Shown piece after piece: positions 1 through 10,053 of a stretch of DNA of 64,000 bases. The position numbers and the translations under genes are program-made. Under the pieces are notes generated by a model that worked only from the letters and a program-made list of their open reading frames with translations, was not told the DNA's origin and did no database searches. The stretch comes from Undaria pinnatifida (lineage: Eukaryota > Sar > Phaeophyceae > Laminariales > Alariaceae): the NCBI GenBank assembly GCA_012845835.1, contig JABAKD010000020.1, positions 8,770,415 to 8,834,414 of the forward strand. The letters are read 5' to 3'. The first letter of the stretch is position 1, and each line of letters starts with the position of its first letter.

Positions 1-1124
1 GGAGGGGGGGGGGTGTAAGGGGGGGGGGGAGGGGGGGGGGGGAACCAACGTGTGGAGGCTTGTGGGTGTAACTTTGCTCGCTCACCTCGGCGATTGTGCC
101 TCCATACTTGGGTATACCGAACAACGCCTCTTCGTGCGGGTAACCGTTGTCGCGATACAAGCTTGACGGAATAGGGATTTGCAGCCGAGAGGCCATGCTC
201 TGCGGGGGTTAATGTGATCCACGAAAACGGGAATCGAAGTCAAAAGCGACGCGCGACAAAAGGACGGGAGGGAGTGATGAAGGGAACGAGGGAACGAGGG
301 AGGGAGGGAGGGAGGGAGGGAGAAAGGGAGGGAGGGAGGGAGGGAAGGGGGCGGGGGGGGGGGGTTCTCAGGTCGATCCAATCCAGATCAGAACCAGAAT
401 CCTAAGACTCTGAACTAAAAACTCTCAACACCACTGTGACGCTGTGAGGCTCGAGGTCGGCGCTTGGCGAAAAAGAAAAACGGATAAATGGCGAAACAAA
501 GAACACATGCCTGATTGGTAACGCTATCCTTGACCTTCGGTCAAAGATAGTTTTCCCACGAGCTGCAACATAGGCCAAAGCCGCGAAACCGATCGAAGCC
601 ATTTAAGCGGTGTGCAAGAGGAGTACAATGACACGCTGAGACCGTCCGTCGTCGGCAAGCAGAAACAGTCGAATCACTGCTGCCTTGGTGCGTGGTGGTT
701 GAGATTATATCTTGGCAGAAAGCCGTGATCAGCATGTGCCAAAAACGTTTATTAATTTTCATGGCCATTCGCCGGTCCAGACCTGCAGCTCCTACAAGTA
801 AGCAGGTACAGGTATTGTATAAACATCATTTCAATTACGTCAGCTGCGAGTTCCATTTGTCCGCTGGTGTGACAGCAGTGCAACAGATCAGGTGGCCAGC
901 TTGGGCACACCGGAAAGATGCCGAGTAATACACATGTATCTCGGTACCACGTGGCCTCGATTTTGAGTGGGCCCGAAAACTACGGGGAAAAAAGTGTGTT
1001 TCCTGCTCCGCCAATACAGCAGTGGGGGGCGCCCCATAGTGCCGTCTGAATAGTGCCACTGCCCATTATAGTGCCGGTCAAATCGCTTCGCACGGCAAGT
1101 ACTATGGTGTATCTCTATAGTACC
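1..1124. other. Gene-free stretch with G-rich tracts
   Basis: No ORF here looks like a conserved protein. The stretch opens with long G-runs (1-45) and contains a GGGA microsatellite at about 295-365. The small ORFs are mostly proline/serine or glycine/arginine translations of these simple repeats. I see nothing else that can be named. Confidence 0.5.
295..365. repeat. (GGGA)n microsatellite followed by a G-run
   Basis: Roughly 50 bases of near-perfect GGGA units are followed by a G homopolymer. A similar GGGA tract lies at the other end of the window (about 63525-63605). The translated products of both are artefacts. Confidence 0.9.
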
Positions 1125-1500
1125 TGTTAAGGTATTAGTGGGGTATTAGTCCGTTTGACCACTTGCAAAAGGTAAACCAATAGCTTACCCAAGCTAAGCC
1201 TTATAACACTTTCCCCCTGAAACGGCGGGATAGCAGGTCGGCCGGATATACGGGCGGACCTGTCAATATATCTAAGCCGTTTCAATTCCTGGGTATACCG
1301 GGCAGAGTATTTATCAAGTTCGACATGGGGAAAAATTGAAAAAGTTTATTATGGTGGATGTGGGATTTGAACCCACGACCCAAAGACCCATGATCTGTCG
1401 ACGACGCCATTTGTTAAGGTATTCGTCTAGTGGGGTATCAGTCCGTTTGACTACGTGCAAAAGGTTGACCAATAGCGTACCCAAACTAAGCCTTATAACA
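1125..1500 (-). mobile_element. TRIM copy A (miniature LTR retroelement)
   Basis: This 376-bp element has two direct terminal repeats, 1125-1208 and 1412-1500, each starting TGTT and ending AACA. Read on the minus strand, the 5' LTR (1412-1500) is followed after two bases by a primer-binding site starting TGGCGTCGTCG (1394-1409). A polypurine tract, AGGGGGAAAG (1209-1218), abuts the 3' LTR. The element is flanked by the 4-bp duplication TACC (1121-1124 and 1501-1504). There is no coding capacity. The interior also carries a sense-oriented tRNA 3'-half-like stretch with the T-arm GGGTTCAAATCCC. Confidence 0.85.
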
Positions 1501-1504
1501 TACC

Positions 1505-4500
1505 CCTATTCCCAATAGTGCAGGTGCCTTGAATAGTGCCGGTATATTGGGTTGGCACAAACATAACGGCACAATTAATGGGAACTCCCCACTATTAATA
1601 GTAGAGCTTACCACTTATCCGAGAACAAAAGTGAGGCTTGAGGCACACTTCTGTGTACGAGACGAAGAGGACTATGCCCACATTGGTTGCTTGGGTTTTA
1701 GGGGTAAGATTAGAAGTGATTTAGATTGCATGTCACACATTTTATCGAATACCGGTATACCCAGTACAGGTATGTAAGTAATAAGGAACCCTCTGCTCCG
1801 CTCGTCGTGCGCGGGATTGTCACCAAAAGCATTTTCTTTGGGACACCCGTGACCTGACCTTCAACCTAAAAATGGAGAAACTTCCTAGTTCCTAGGAGGA
1901 GCTTCCCTAGTTCTCAAATCTGAGACAGGTCGAAATTCAGCAACACTTCCTAGGTCCGCTGGGCATTGCGGTAGAGGCTACGAGGCTTAGGCTTGCTTGC
2001 TTGCACGATTGCACCCGGGCTCACTGCGTCTCGTTTAAAATTCGTACGCAATGGTAGAGTTGGCGTATGCATATTCCACATCTAAAAAAAAACGCGATAT
2101 ATCTATCGCCTGTTGCTGAGCGCTGGTGCTATGAATTAGTCTGCTGTGGGCAACAAAGACAGCAGTCGATGTCAAGTGTTAAACGCTACAGCAGCAGCAG
2201 TACATACGGTGCTGCGGTCTTGTTTCACTCATTTTTTTGTTTTTCCTATTAATAGGTATCATACCCCTCCCCTCCCCATGCGTTCCTGTTTCCATCTTTT
2301 CCAGTTTCTTCAACCTTCTTGTTTTTTCTTTTTCTTGTTTTTCCTTGCAAATGGATTGCTGGATGCCGCCTTTACCGCACCTAACCCTGACCTACACCAA
2401 AACTCATACATCAACACACTTCCCTTTCCATACGTTATCCTGGACTATCAAACGTCTGGTAAAGGCTAATTACCGGCTGGCTCGCAAATGTTTTGCCCCT
2501 TATGTTGATGTGGTTGTCACATAAACTCGCAAAAATCAAGTCCGTGGTCACAGGACAGGCTCACTGGAAGTATCTCTATCTTGTATTAATGTATTACTAG
2601 TTTGTGACCACAGAGCTCGTCGCTCTAGCAGCCGTCGGCACAGCCATTTTCTTTTTTCCACATTATTTTCCATTATCGTCGCACTTTTTATTTCTTTTTC
2701 TCCCTCCCTAGTCGTCACTCAGATTCGAGATTCGGGGTCACCGAGCAGGCTCTTCTCCCCCCTCCCCACTACGGAATGCGCCTTCATGTTTGTCGCGAAA
2801 AGACGTCAGCCCTTCTTTCCTCGTCGACGCGCGTTGAATCGCACGGGTTGTGCTGGATGTAGTTAGGTGGAAAAACAGTTGGAATGAAGCGACGAATACA
2901 CACATCGAGTATTGTCTTTCACCATGGCACCACATAAAAGGCATTTTCCCCGCTTGTTCTACGCGCGGCTCTCACTCTCTCTCGTGTGTATCCGGCCGAG
3001 TCCGGCCGAGTCCGGCCGGAACACGGAAAGTCGCAGCTAAGCAGCAACAGCTACAACAGCGGTACCAGGCATTTATTTTCACGCAAGAAGCAAGGCGGGT
3101 CGGAAAAAAGCTGCCGTCCCGGACTACTGCTGTTACGTAGCTCCACACGATATAGTATACTGCTGCTCCTCGAACCTTGAATAACACCACTGCTGTACCG
3201 ATTATCGACTACCTGGTACGTGGTACCATGTTAGACTACCGGCGTACCATACCCATGTACATGTACCATATACACCCCCTGTACCATCGGACCAAAATAG
3301 GGAAGTTCCTCGCTCTTTTTCTACGCGCGGGTCTCTTCGTACGGCCAGCCCACGGAAGTCGCAGTAATCAGAAACAGCTGACGGAGCAAGACGGAGAGCC
3401 GTGAAAATTGTGTTTATGTACAAGGCGCCCGAGACCGCTGCTCCGAGCCCCGATTATTAATAATAGCGCTACGTAAGTCTCGCGACGACTTGAGAACTCT
3501 GATGCGTGTCCCAACCACCCTCTCCGTGCAGACACATCAAATGATGCCTGGTACATTCCTGGTACCCGGTATGCCGCACGACATGCACTGATACCCTGCC
3601 ACAGCCTGTATCATACTCGCACCAGAGTGCCCAAAAGACGGGAGTATGATGAGTATCATATCAGGCATATGTGGACTTAAATATAATGATCGTTCATTCA
3701 TTAATATAAATAAAAACGGCTCTTACATTTCCCTTCATAATGGCATCGTAAAGGCTTTTTAGGCTTGGTTAGGACGACAGGTATGCCACAGGTAGCAGCG
3801 GTGGAGTCTATACAAATAGCAGTACAAAAAAAATAGGGCGAGCGGACAAAAACGAAAACATCCGCGAGCAAGCCTTGCGAAACTATCACAATACAAGAAC
3901 AGCGGGGAGGTCCGTCATCTGTACTTCACGGCTCGGTGCAGGTACAGCACAGTAAGGGTAGACATACCTCAGCAGCTGCTAGTCTCCACCCCACAGCCGC
4001 AGCCAGCGATCCCGCCGCGACCCTCATTTGATGACTTGTGCCTCTGAAAAACCGGTTTCGCCGCCGGGGTTTCCTCGTTCTTATTGTTGTGCTGCTCCGT
4101 TTCTCTGCGAAAGTATGAAGAGCAGAGCACTCGGTCACCTCTCCCTGGCGCCTAAATAAGTCTTTCAGAAATCTGCTATGTGCCTGTCCGAAAGAGAAAA
4201 CCTGTCGCAGCTCGGCGTGCTAGGCTCTGCCTCTCGCGACTACGCGTACTGCTGCTGGGGCAGGGTAGTTCTATGGAGTTTTCCGCTGTTTTTTTTTTCC
4301 TTAATTGGCGGCCCTGGCCCCTTTTAATGAACGCCTCTTCGATTTTTTTTTATTTTTCTTTCAACAAAAAAAATCTCCCGCGGTGGCGGCAGGCAGCCCC
4401 AGCGGATATCCAGGCGCATCAATAGGCGACGATCGACCGCATCGGCGCAACCCGTAGCTAGCGGGACAGCCCTGTAAGTAATCCCGCTGCCAGCGTGGCG
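1505..4500. other. Gene-free stretch
   Basis: No conserved coding sequence is seen. The stretch contains a short tandem of a 10-bp TCCGGCCGAG-like unit near 2990-3020 and part of a dispersed repeat (about 2640-2770, also at 52560-52710). The ORFs are short and unlike known proteins. A frame at 1529-1777 is open but I do not recognise it. Confidence 0.4.
2640..2770. repeat. Dispersed repeat, copy 1
   Basis: A pyrimidine-rich block running into a 'gggtcac..agcaggctcttc..cccccttcccca' core recurs at about 52560-52710. This looks like one dispersed family with two copies in the window. The termini were not determined. Confidence 0.55.
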
Positions 4501-4509
4501 AGGGCGAGG

Positions 4510-4571
4510 GGTGATTCAGCCAGGCGTGGACCCTCGGTACGATCCACGTATGGTAACACTCTCCAGTAGTT

Positions 4572-4603
<32 letters not shown>

Positions 4604-5245
4604 TAGTAGTAGTAGTAGTAGCAGCAGTAGTAGTCTAGACTACGTAGTTAGTGGCAGAAGCAGCACAGCAGCAGCAGCAGCAGCAGCACAGCAGCAGCAC
4701 AGCAGCAGCACAGGAGGAGGGAGAGCGATCGAGACGGAGCTCAACACCGGCCGTTTTCGGCAGGAGACGCTGCAAGAGATAGTCTGCCAATTATTCGACG
4801 GACGTAGAAATAGCAGGCGCATTGCCGGCAGGAGACGGCGGGGGAGGACTCTCTCGGGGTATATGTGGTCGAGGACCCTCGGTATTAGTCTAGACCTATA
4901 GACTAGTCAATCCATGTGTCGGGGGGGCTCCACCATCTAAAATACATATAAGCAGGAGATAGCGACAAGAAGGACGGAGCTCGAAACCGGTCGTTCATGG
5001 GCACAGCGAGGAGGAGAAGCCGCAGCACAGACAGCCTACCGATTCTGTGGCCGACAGGGAGAGGGCGGGGCGGGGGACTCTCCAGGCATGGATGCCGTCG
5101 TGGATCCTCGGTACCATCCCTGTGTCGGAAGAGGCCTCCAGCAGGAGGAGACAAGAACAGAGGTTAGGTCGAAACCGGTCGTTGTGGGCAGCGAGGAGGG
5201 GAACCCGCTGCTCAGACCACTTGCCGATACTGCGACGAACGTGGT
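4510..5245. repeat. Three degenerate tandem units of about 200-240 bp
   Basis: The core 'gacggagctc-aaaccggtcgtt' occurs near 4733, 4973 and (diverged) 5158. The companion motif 'ggaccctcggta' recurs near 4530, 4872 and 5103. Between the first two cores are a TAG microsatellite (about 4565-4635) and a CAG microsatellite (about 4660-4712). This suggests an ancient tandem array with secondary microsatellite growth. Confidence 0.6.
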
Positions 5246-5299
5246 GACCAAAACTGCGCATCACGCATACCAAGCCATAGATCCGTTGTCATCATAGTG

Positions 5300-8200
5300 C
5301 GCATTCACCGAACAAGACGGGATTAGCTTATTCATACTCCTCGTAGTCACCCTTTTTTGGCAAACATCAGGTAGAAGGTTCGTCGGGCAGGCGGCTCTCC
5401 TGGCTCCTGGCCACTAGGCGCTGGCCTTGGTCGGACAGCACGGAAAGTCAGACCTTGCCACGGTGCCACTGCGAAAAGCATTCCGTCACGGAGACGCCGA
5501 GGCCGGGGCCGATGGTCCCGACACACGGTAGGCACGGTAGGAGTGAGGCATTCTGTGCGACCGGTAGAAATCTTTTCCGGAGCGAGGGCGCTGGGTGTCC
5601 AGCACACGCACCAGGTGGCAGCGAGGGAGCCACGCGAACCCCGATGTATCTTCTGGTGGTAACTGAGGAAAGTGTCTATGCCTTGCGAGCACTCTGATCT
5701 TCAAGCAAGGTGCTCTGTTCACCTGCTGCTGGTTTTCTTTATGTCTCAGTCCTTCCGTAGAGAGTTGGTTATGACATCCATTCTCGCCATACGGCAGCCA
5801 CCCCGCGACCGTGGGACCGATCACCCCGGGAACGGGGGAGAGCGAGTGCACCTAGATTCCTCCCTACCAACCCACGTGGGTGATGTTTTTCCCGTCGTGT
5901 GTGGTGCTCGGCGGGCACTGAGGCCGAGCTGCTTCCCCAACCGGTAGCCCGGGCGGCATGACCAGCACTTCGAGATCCTGCCCCGGCTCCGGGTGCTAAG
6001 AGAGGGGCGTTAGCACCATCTACTTTCATAGATGTTGGTCGTCGGCTCTAATTGGTCGCGACCGTGGCGCCAAGGCGAAGCGCGTTGTCTATCACCTCCA
6101 TTTGCGTGCCTGTTTCCGCGGGGTCCACGCGAGATCTACGTGAGATTCAACGGTGCATCCACGCTAAAAGCCTTGCGCCGGAGCCGCGTGGCTGGAGCCC
6201 TGAAATCGTTGTTGGGAGAAGACCAGCACAGATCAGTGCGGCGAAGGAATTGTGAACCCCGTGTAACTGTCATACTGCGATTGTGCCCAGAACCACTTGG
6301 CTTGAGACATTGAGGACAGTCAAGCGCCCGTCGCGCTCCCGTGCAGCCACCTGGGATGGTGCACAGTCGATGCATGCTGGAACGCGCAAAGCACAGTGTG
6401 CGAGGGGCCCACGACTTGAGGTCCTGTATTGAGTATCGTGCAACATGACCGTCTGGAAGCCCACCAATTCATCCTACGGCTATTTCACGAGGTCTAGCCC
6501 TATAGTCCAAATATGGGAGCGATGGTCGTTGGCAGGTACGCCTCGCAGTTCGCCAACATCTTCCGGGGGGAACCCCGCCTGCTGGGCTTTGCACACTTCG
6601 TCCCCATCCACCATTCGAGCAGATGTGAGTGCTCAGGGGAATAGTCCAACCTCTCCGTTCGTGTTGTGCGCCCTGATCTGCAAGTTTCTTCGATTGTGTG
6701 CGAGTCTCTTCGATTGCCTCGAGGGACGTTCCGCGTCCGGAAGGATGGGATGGGGCAGTCACTCGCTTTGATGGCCGACTGTTTGACACCTTTGGGACCC
6801 ACCCAAAGAAACGCCCCCCTGCCTCTTTCGGGCAGACAGCCGTAGGTGGGCCTCATGTGCTGGCTTTCTCGTACGTCTTGATATATGGCAATCGCACCCG
6901 ACCCCCTGGTAGAGTGGAAAGAGCGCTGAGGGGAAGAAACCGAGCTACCCCTGTTTTCGGTCGTGGCCTCGACTCAGCTGGAAGGGGGATCGGCGGCGAT
7001 GGTCAAAGGCTCATTGGTGCGGCACTCGCTGGGTAAGGCTGGCGCTTCTGCCCACTTATGGCAGTATATACTGCCGACAGAAATGGTCACGTTGCGCAGC
7101 TAAGGCACTTGGGGACCCTCTTGACTTGACTCAGTGCCGCCTCCAGTAGTTGTGTCTACGCCAAGTCGAGAAAGTATGGGAACCATCCGCAAGGGGTAGG
7201 TGAGGCTGACCACGTGGGTCTGAATGGGGATCACGAGCGGCCGATGCCATCAGAAGGGTCAGTACGAGCCAGGAAAAAAAATCCCTAGCTCGTGAGGACA
7301 GCACGCTATCTCCGGCGCCGACCGAACGAGCAGAAGGCAGCCAGGAAAGTGTCTCCCCTCCGAGCGATAGCAATACCTGCAAGCACAAAACCTCGACGTA
7401 ATTGGACCCACACGGGAACCCACAGGTCCGCCGACACGGGGCGACCGCCACCGGCCGGAGAGTACAGCTCGACATCGGGTGCGCACAGGGTGACGTGCGG
7501 TGGCTCCGTGCATGGGTGCCAACTGGGGGTCTCACAGTTGCTCGGGGACATCGACTGGTAGGGCTGCCGTGTCGACATCTGCACGTTATACACGAGCGGT
7601 ATGTGGTGGAAGCCATCAGAAGAGGTGGATCACAAGCAAGCGTAGCCCCTCTACGGTACACGTGGTGGGTGCACAGACCACCAGGGGAAATGGGAAGCAC
7701 TTGAGGCAACAATTAAGGTAGACCCTGGACTCTGCGGTAGGACCGCGGGACTAGAAGGAAAGTCCGACAACAACAAGGGCTCACGACGGAAAGGTTTTTG
7801 CTGCCCATGGGACCAATGCCCGATTGCCTGGTGAACCGGTTGACGCCACAACTCCATCAAATAGCGCAGGCGAGCCCATCCACGGGCTGGATCACAGGGA
7901 AAGGCAGCGTCCATCGGGAGCTTCATGGCGATTGTGTCCGAGGTCGTCGTTGGTCTCTCCGGCACATTGGAGGAGGAACGCCCGAGGGAGCTGCCCAATT
8001 CGGACCTGCAACATCAGAGACCTTCATGACACCCATGGGGAATCAGAGGAGGCAACGGCGATAAAGCTGGTTGGGCAAGGCTTTCTGCGCGGATGAGGAA
8101 GGTGCTTCAGCGCAGTTTGATGTGGAGATGTTGCCGGCATACGATAGCGAGGAAATAAACTCCCATAACGCACAGTAAAAACTGAGGTAGAAGGTAAACC

Positions 8201-8960
8201 GGGTACGGCACCAACGCGACGTTGCTCCTCTAGACCGGCTCCCCGAGTCAGCACGTCCAGCGCTGTCCCGTACCTTCAAGTGGCTAATTATCCACTATCA
8301 ATGGCGTGGAGGGCCCGGCAACGCTGACAGGGACTTCCGCATGGACATTTTCATCGAGAGGGGAGGCCCCCAATACGCTACATCGTCAGAGTACCAAAAC
8401 AGAACGATACTCGTCGACGTCACGTATACAGATCCGCAAGCGGGGGTCACATATGGAGGCTGGCAGCGCTGATGAAACTAGATCGGCTGTCTCCACTTCT
8501 GAGGCGCCAAGGGGCAACAACCAAGTTCTTGCAGTACAGGTGTCCTATCGACGAGGGTCGACATACACTTGTCGCCCTTGCGGTGGAAAGCTTTGGTCGG
8601 AAAGGCAGGAACCGAACTCGTCGACCCGCTGGCGGCGGGCATCGTCGGAGAAACGGACCAGGTGTCCTTATTGACGAAAGACGCTTGCAAGAGGAGCTTA
8701 CTTTCCAGCTTGTGTCCGCGACCACCCAGGTTGCGACTTCGCGGTGGGTGCACCGATACATCTACGCTGAGCTGGGAGGTTGGCGCACAATATACCAATG
8801 TCTTGAAATTGTTGTCGGGATATTCATCTCGGAGCCGTGCTGGAGATTTTGTCTTGAAGTTAGTGCTTGGGCGGTCCCGAAGAAGGCTAAGAACGCGAGG
8901 AACCCAAAATAAAGCCCCGAGAGAAGAGTTTAGGCAAGCGATCTCCGGGTGGGAGCGCTG
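5300..8960 (+). mobile_element. Decayed LINE-type (non-LTR) retroelement, probable extent
   Basis: This stretch has a balanced, coding-like base composition and many overlapping broken ORFs, unlike the flanking low-complexity DNA. Only its 3' end (8326-8775) can be recognised. The upstream part lies where the reverse transcriptase would be expected, but I could not identify RT motifs by eye. Limits and assignment are therefore tentative. A six-frame profile search against LINE reverse transcriptases would settle it. Confidence 0.4.
8326..8775 (+). pseudogene. LINE-type ORF2 C-terminal fragment, frameshifted
   Basis: Frame one (8326-8472) reads 'RDFRMDIF...NRTILVDVTYTDPQAG' and ends in a stop. 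A second frame then gives 'HTLVALAVESFGRKG' (about 8560-8605). A third gives 'ELVDPLAAGIVGETDQVSLL' (about 8608-8670). The last part, 'VSATTQVATSRWVHRY', returns to the second frame. The order resembles the tail that follows the reverse transcriptase in LINE-like elements I recall from stramenopile genomes ('..LLDVT..DPQA..LAVESFGRLG..VVGG..VATQVAISRRVHRY'). At least one stop and two frameshifts are needed, so it is dead. The family link is from memory, not a search. Confidence 0.6.
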
Positions 8961-9455
8961 AGAGCGAAGCAGGGCCGTATAATCAAGTGATTCCAAGACA
9001 AATCACGTGCGGAGGTATTTCTAAGTACGTCTTATGTCTAGATATGCGCATACCAGACCAGGTAAATAGGTTTGCACTAGATCTACTTGTACTCATGGTT
9101 GAGTTGTCTTCTTGTCAGCTGTACTCTGTCTATTTTCAAGTTTCTGCTCTGAAGACCCTGACCCCGTTTGTTATCGCCTTTTTTTCAGTTTTCAGCTAAA
9201 TTTTGTTCAATCTTCAAGATCTGCGTTCATTTTTATCGTCATTTTTTTCTCTGTTATTTTCTTGTGCTGCTCAACTCGTGGGGGGTTTTACTGATATACT
9301 CTACTACTATTAATACTACAAGTAGGTGTCGCCCCTTCCGCCCCCCCCGGTACGTGTCTTCGTTTCTATCTCGCAGATGGTTTATTAGCCTTCTCGTCAG
9401 AATACATACATACTGCTGTTGTCTGCGGACTGACGGTATGTAGGTGGGGGGGGGT
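8961..9455. other. Gene-free spacer ending in a G-run
   Basis: AT- and T-rich DNA with small ORFs only. It ends in the G-run (about 9445-9455) that forms the left edge of the poly-G-bounded repeat, into which TRIM copy B has inserted. Confidence 0.4.
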
Positions 9456-9632
9456 TGTTAAGGAATTAGTGGGGTATTAGACTAGTCCGTTTGACCACTT
9501 GCAAAAGGTTAACCGATAGCTTACCCAAACTATGCCTTATAACACTCTCCCCCCCTGAAACGGCGGGATGCCAGGTCGGCCGGATATACGGGCGGACCTG
9601 TCAATATCCAAGCGGTTTCATTTCCTGGGTAC

Positions 9633-9712
9633 GTCGTGCCCGAGTGGTTGAGGGAACGAATTGGAAACCCATTGTGATTTCACGCGCAGGTTCTTGTCCT
9701 GTCAACGACGCC
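9633..9712 (+). other. tRNA-Ser-like sequence inside TRIM B, unit 1
   Basis: The 80-nt sequence has an A-box-like GCCCGAGTGG, a long variable-arm-like segment, a perfect T-stem region around GCAGGTTCTTGTCC and a 3' end ...ACGACGCC. The 5' end GTCGTGC pairs with only about five of seven bases of the 3' acceptor strand, and the anticodon arm is disturbed. I do not call it a working tRNA gene. It is the reverse complement of an extended primer-binding site. Confidence 0.7.
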
Positions 9713-9886
9713 GTTTGTTAAGGAATTAGTGGGGTATTAGTCCCTTTGACCACTTGCGAAAGGCTAACCGATAGCTTACCCAAACTAAGCCTTATAGCAA
9801 TGTTCCCCCTGAAACGGCGGGATATCAGGTCGGCCGGATATACCGGCGGACCTGTCAATATCCAAGCGGTTTCATTTCCTGGGTAC

Positions 9887-9966
9887 GTCGCGCCCGAGTG
9901 GTTAAGGGAATGGATTGGGAACGCATTGTGATTTCACGCGCAGGTTCGTGTCCTGCCGACGACGCC
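9887..9966 (+). other. tRNA-Ser-like sequence inside TRIM B, unit 2
   Basis: Second copy of the tRNA-Ser-like segment. Its T-arm is better preserved (GCAGGTTCGTGTCCTGC, five base pairs) and it has the 3' tail CGACGACGCC. The D-stem CCC/GGG is visible. The anticodon arm carries about two extra bases relative to a canonical 17-nt stem-loop. It is a retroelement component, not a functional gene. Confidence 0.7.
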
Positions 9967-10053
9967 GTTTGTTAAGGAATTAATGGGATATTAGTCCGTT
10001 TGACCACTTGCAAAAGGCTAACCGATACCTTGCCCAAACTAAGCCTTATAACA

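Larger units (their letters stand above)
9456..10053 (-). mobile_element. TRIM copy B, tandem form (LTR-int-LTR-int-LTR)
   Basis: Three LTRs (9456-9544, 9716-9799, 9970-10053) alternate with two internal segments of about 170 bp. The 4-bp duplication GGGT flanks the whole unit (9452-9455 and 10054-10057), so the tandem structure behaves as a single insertion. On the minus strand each 5' LTR is followed by a GGCGTCGTCGGCAGG-type primer-binding site. In both internal segments this site continues as the full reverse complement of a tRNA-Ser-like sequence (9633-9712 and 9887-9966 on the plus strand). The purine-rich stretch before the 3' LTRs is conserved. Unequal LTR-LTR recombination explains the extra unit. 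Confidence 0.85.

Noticed and set aside
9887-9966. Functional tRNA-Ser gene
   Set aside because: Acceptor stem mismatches, a disturbed anticodon arm, and its exact position in a retroelement primer-binding region.
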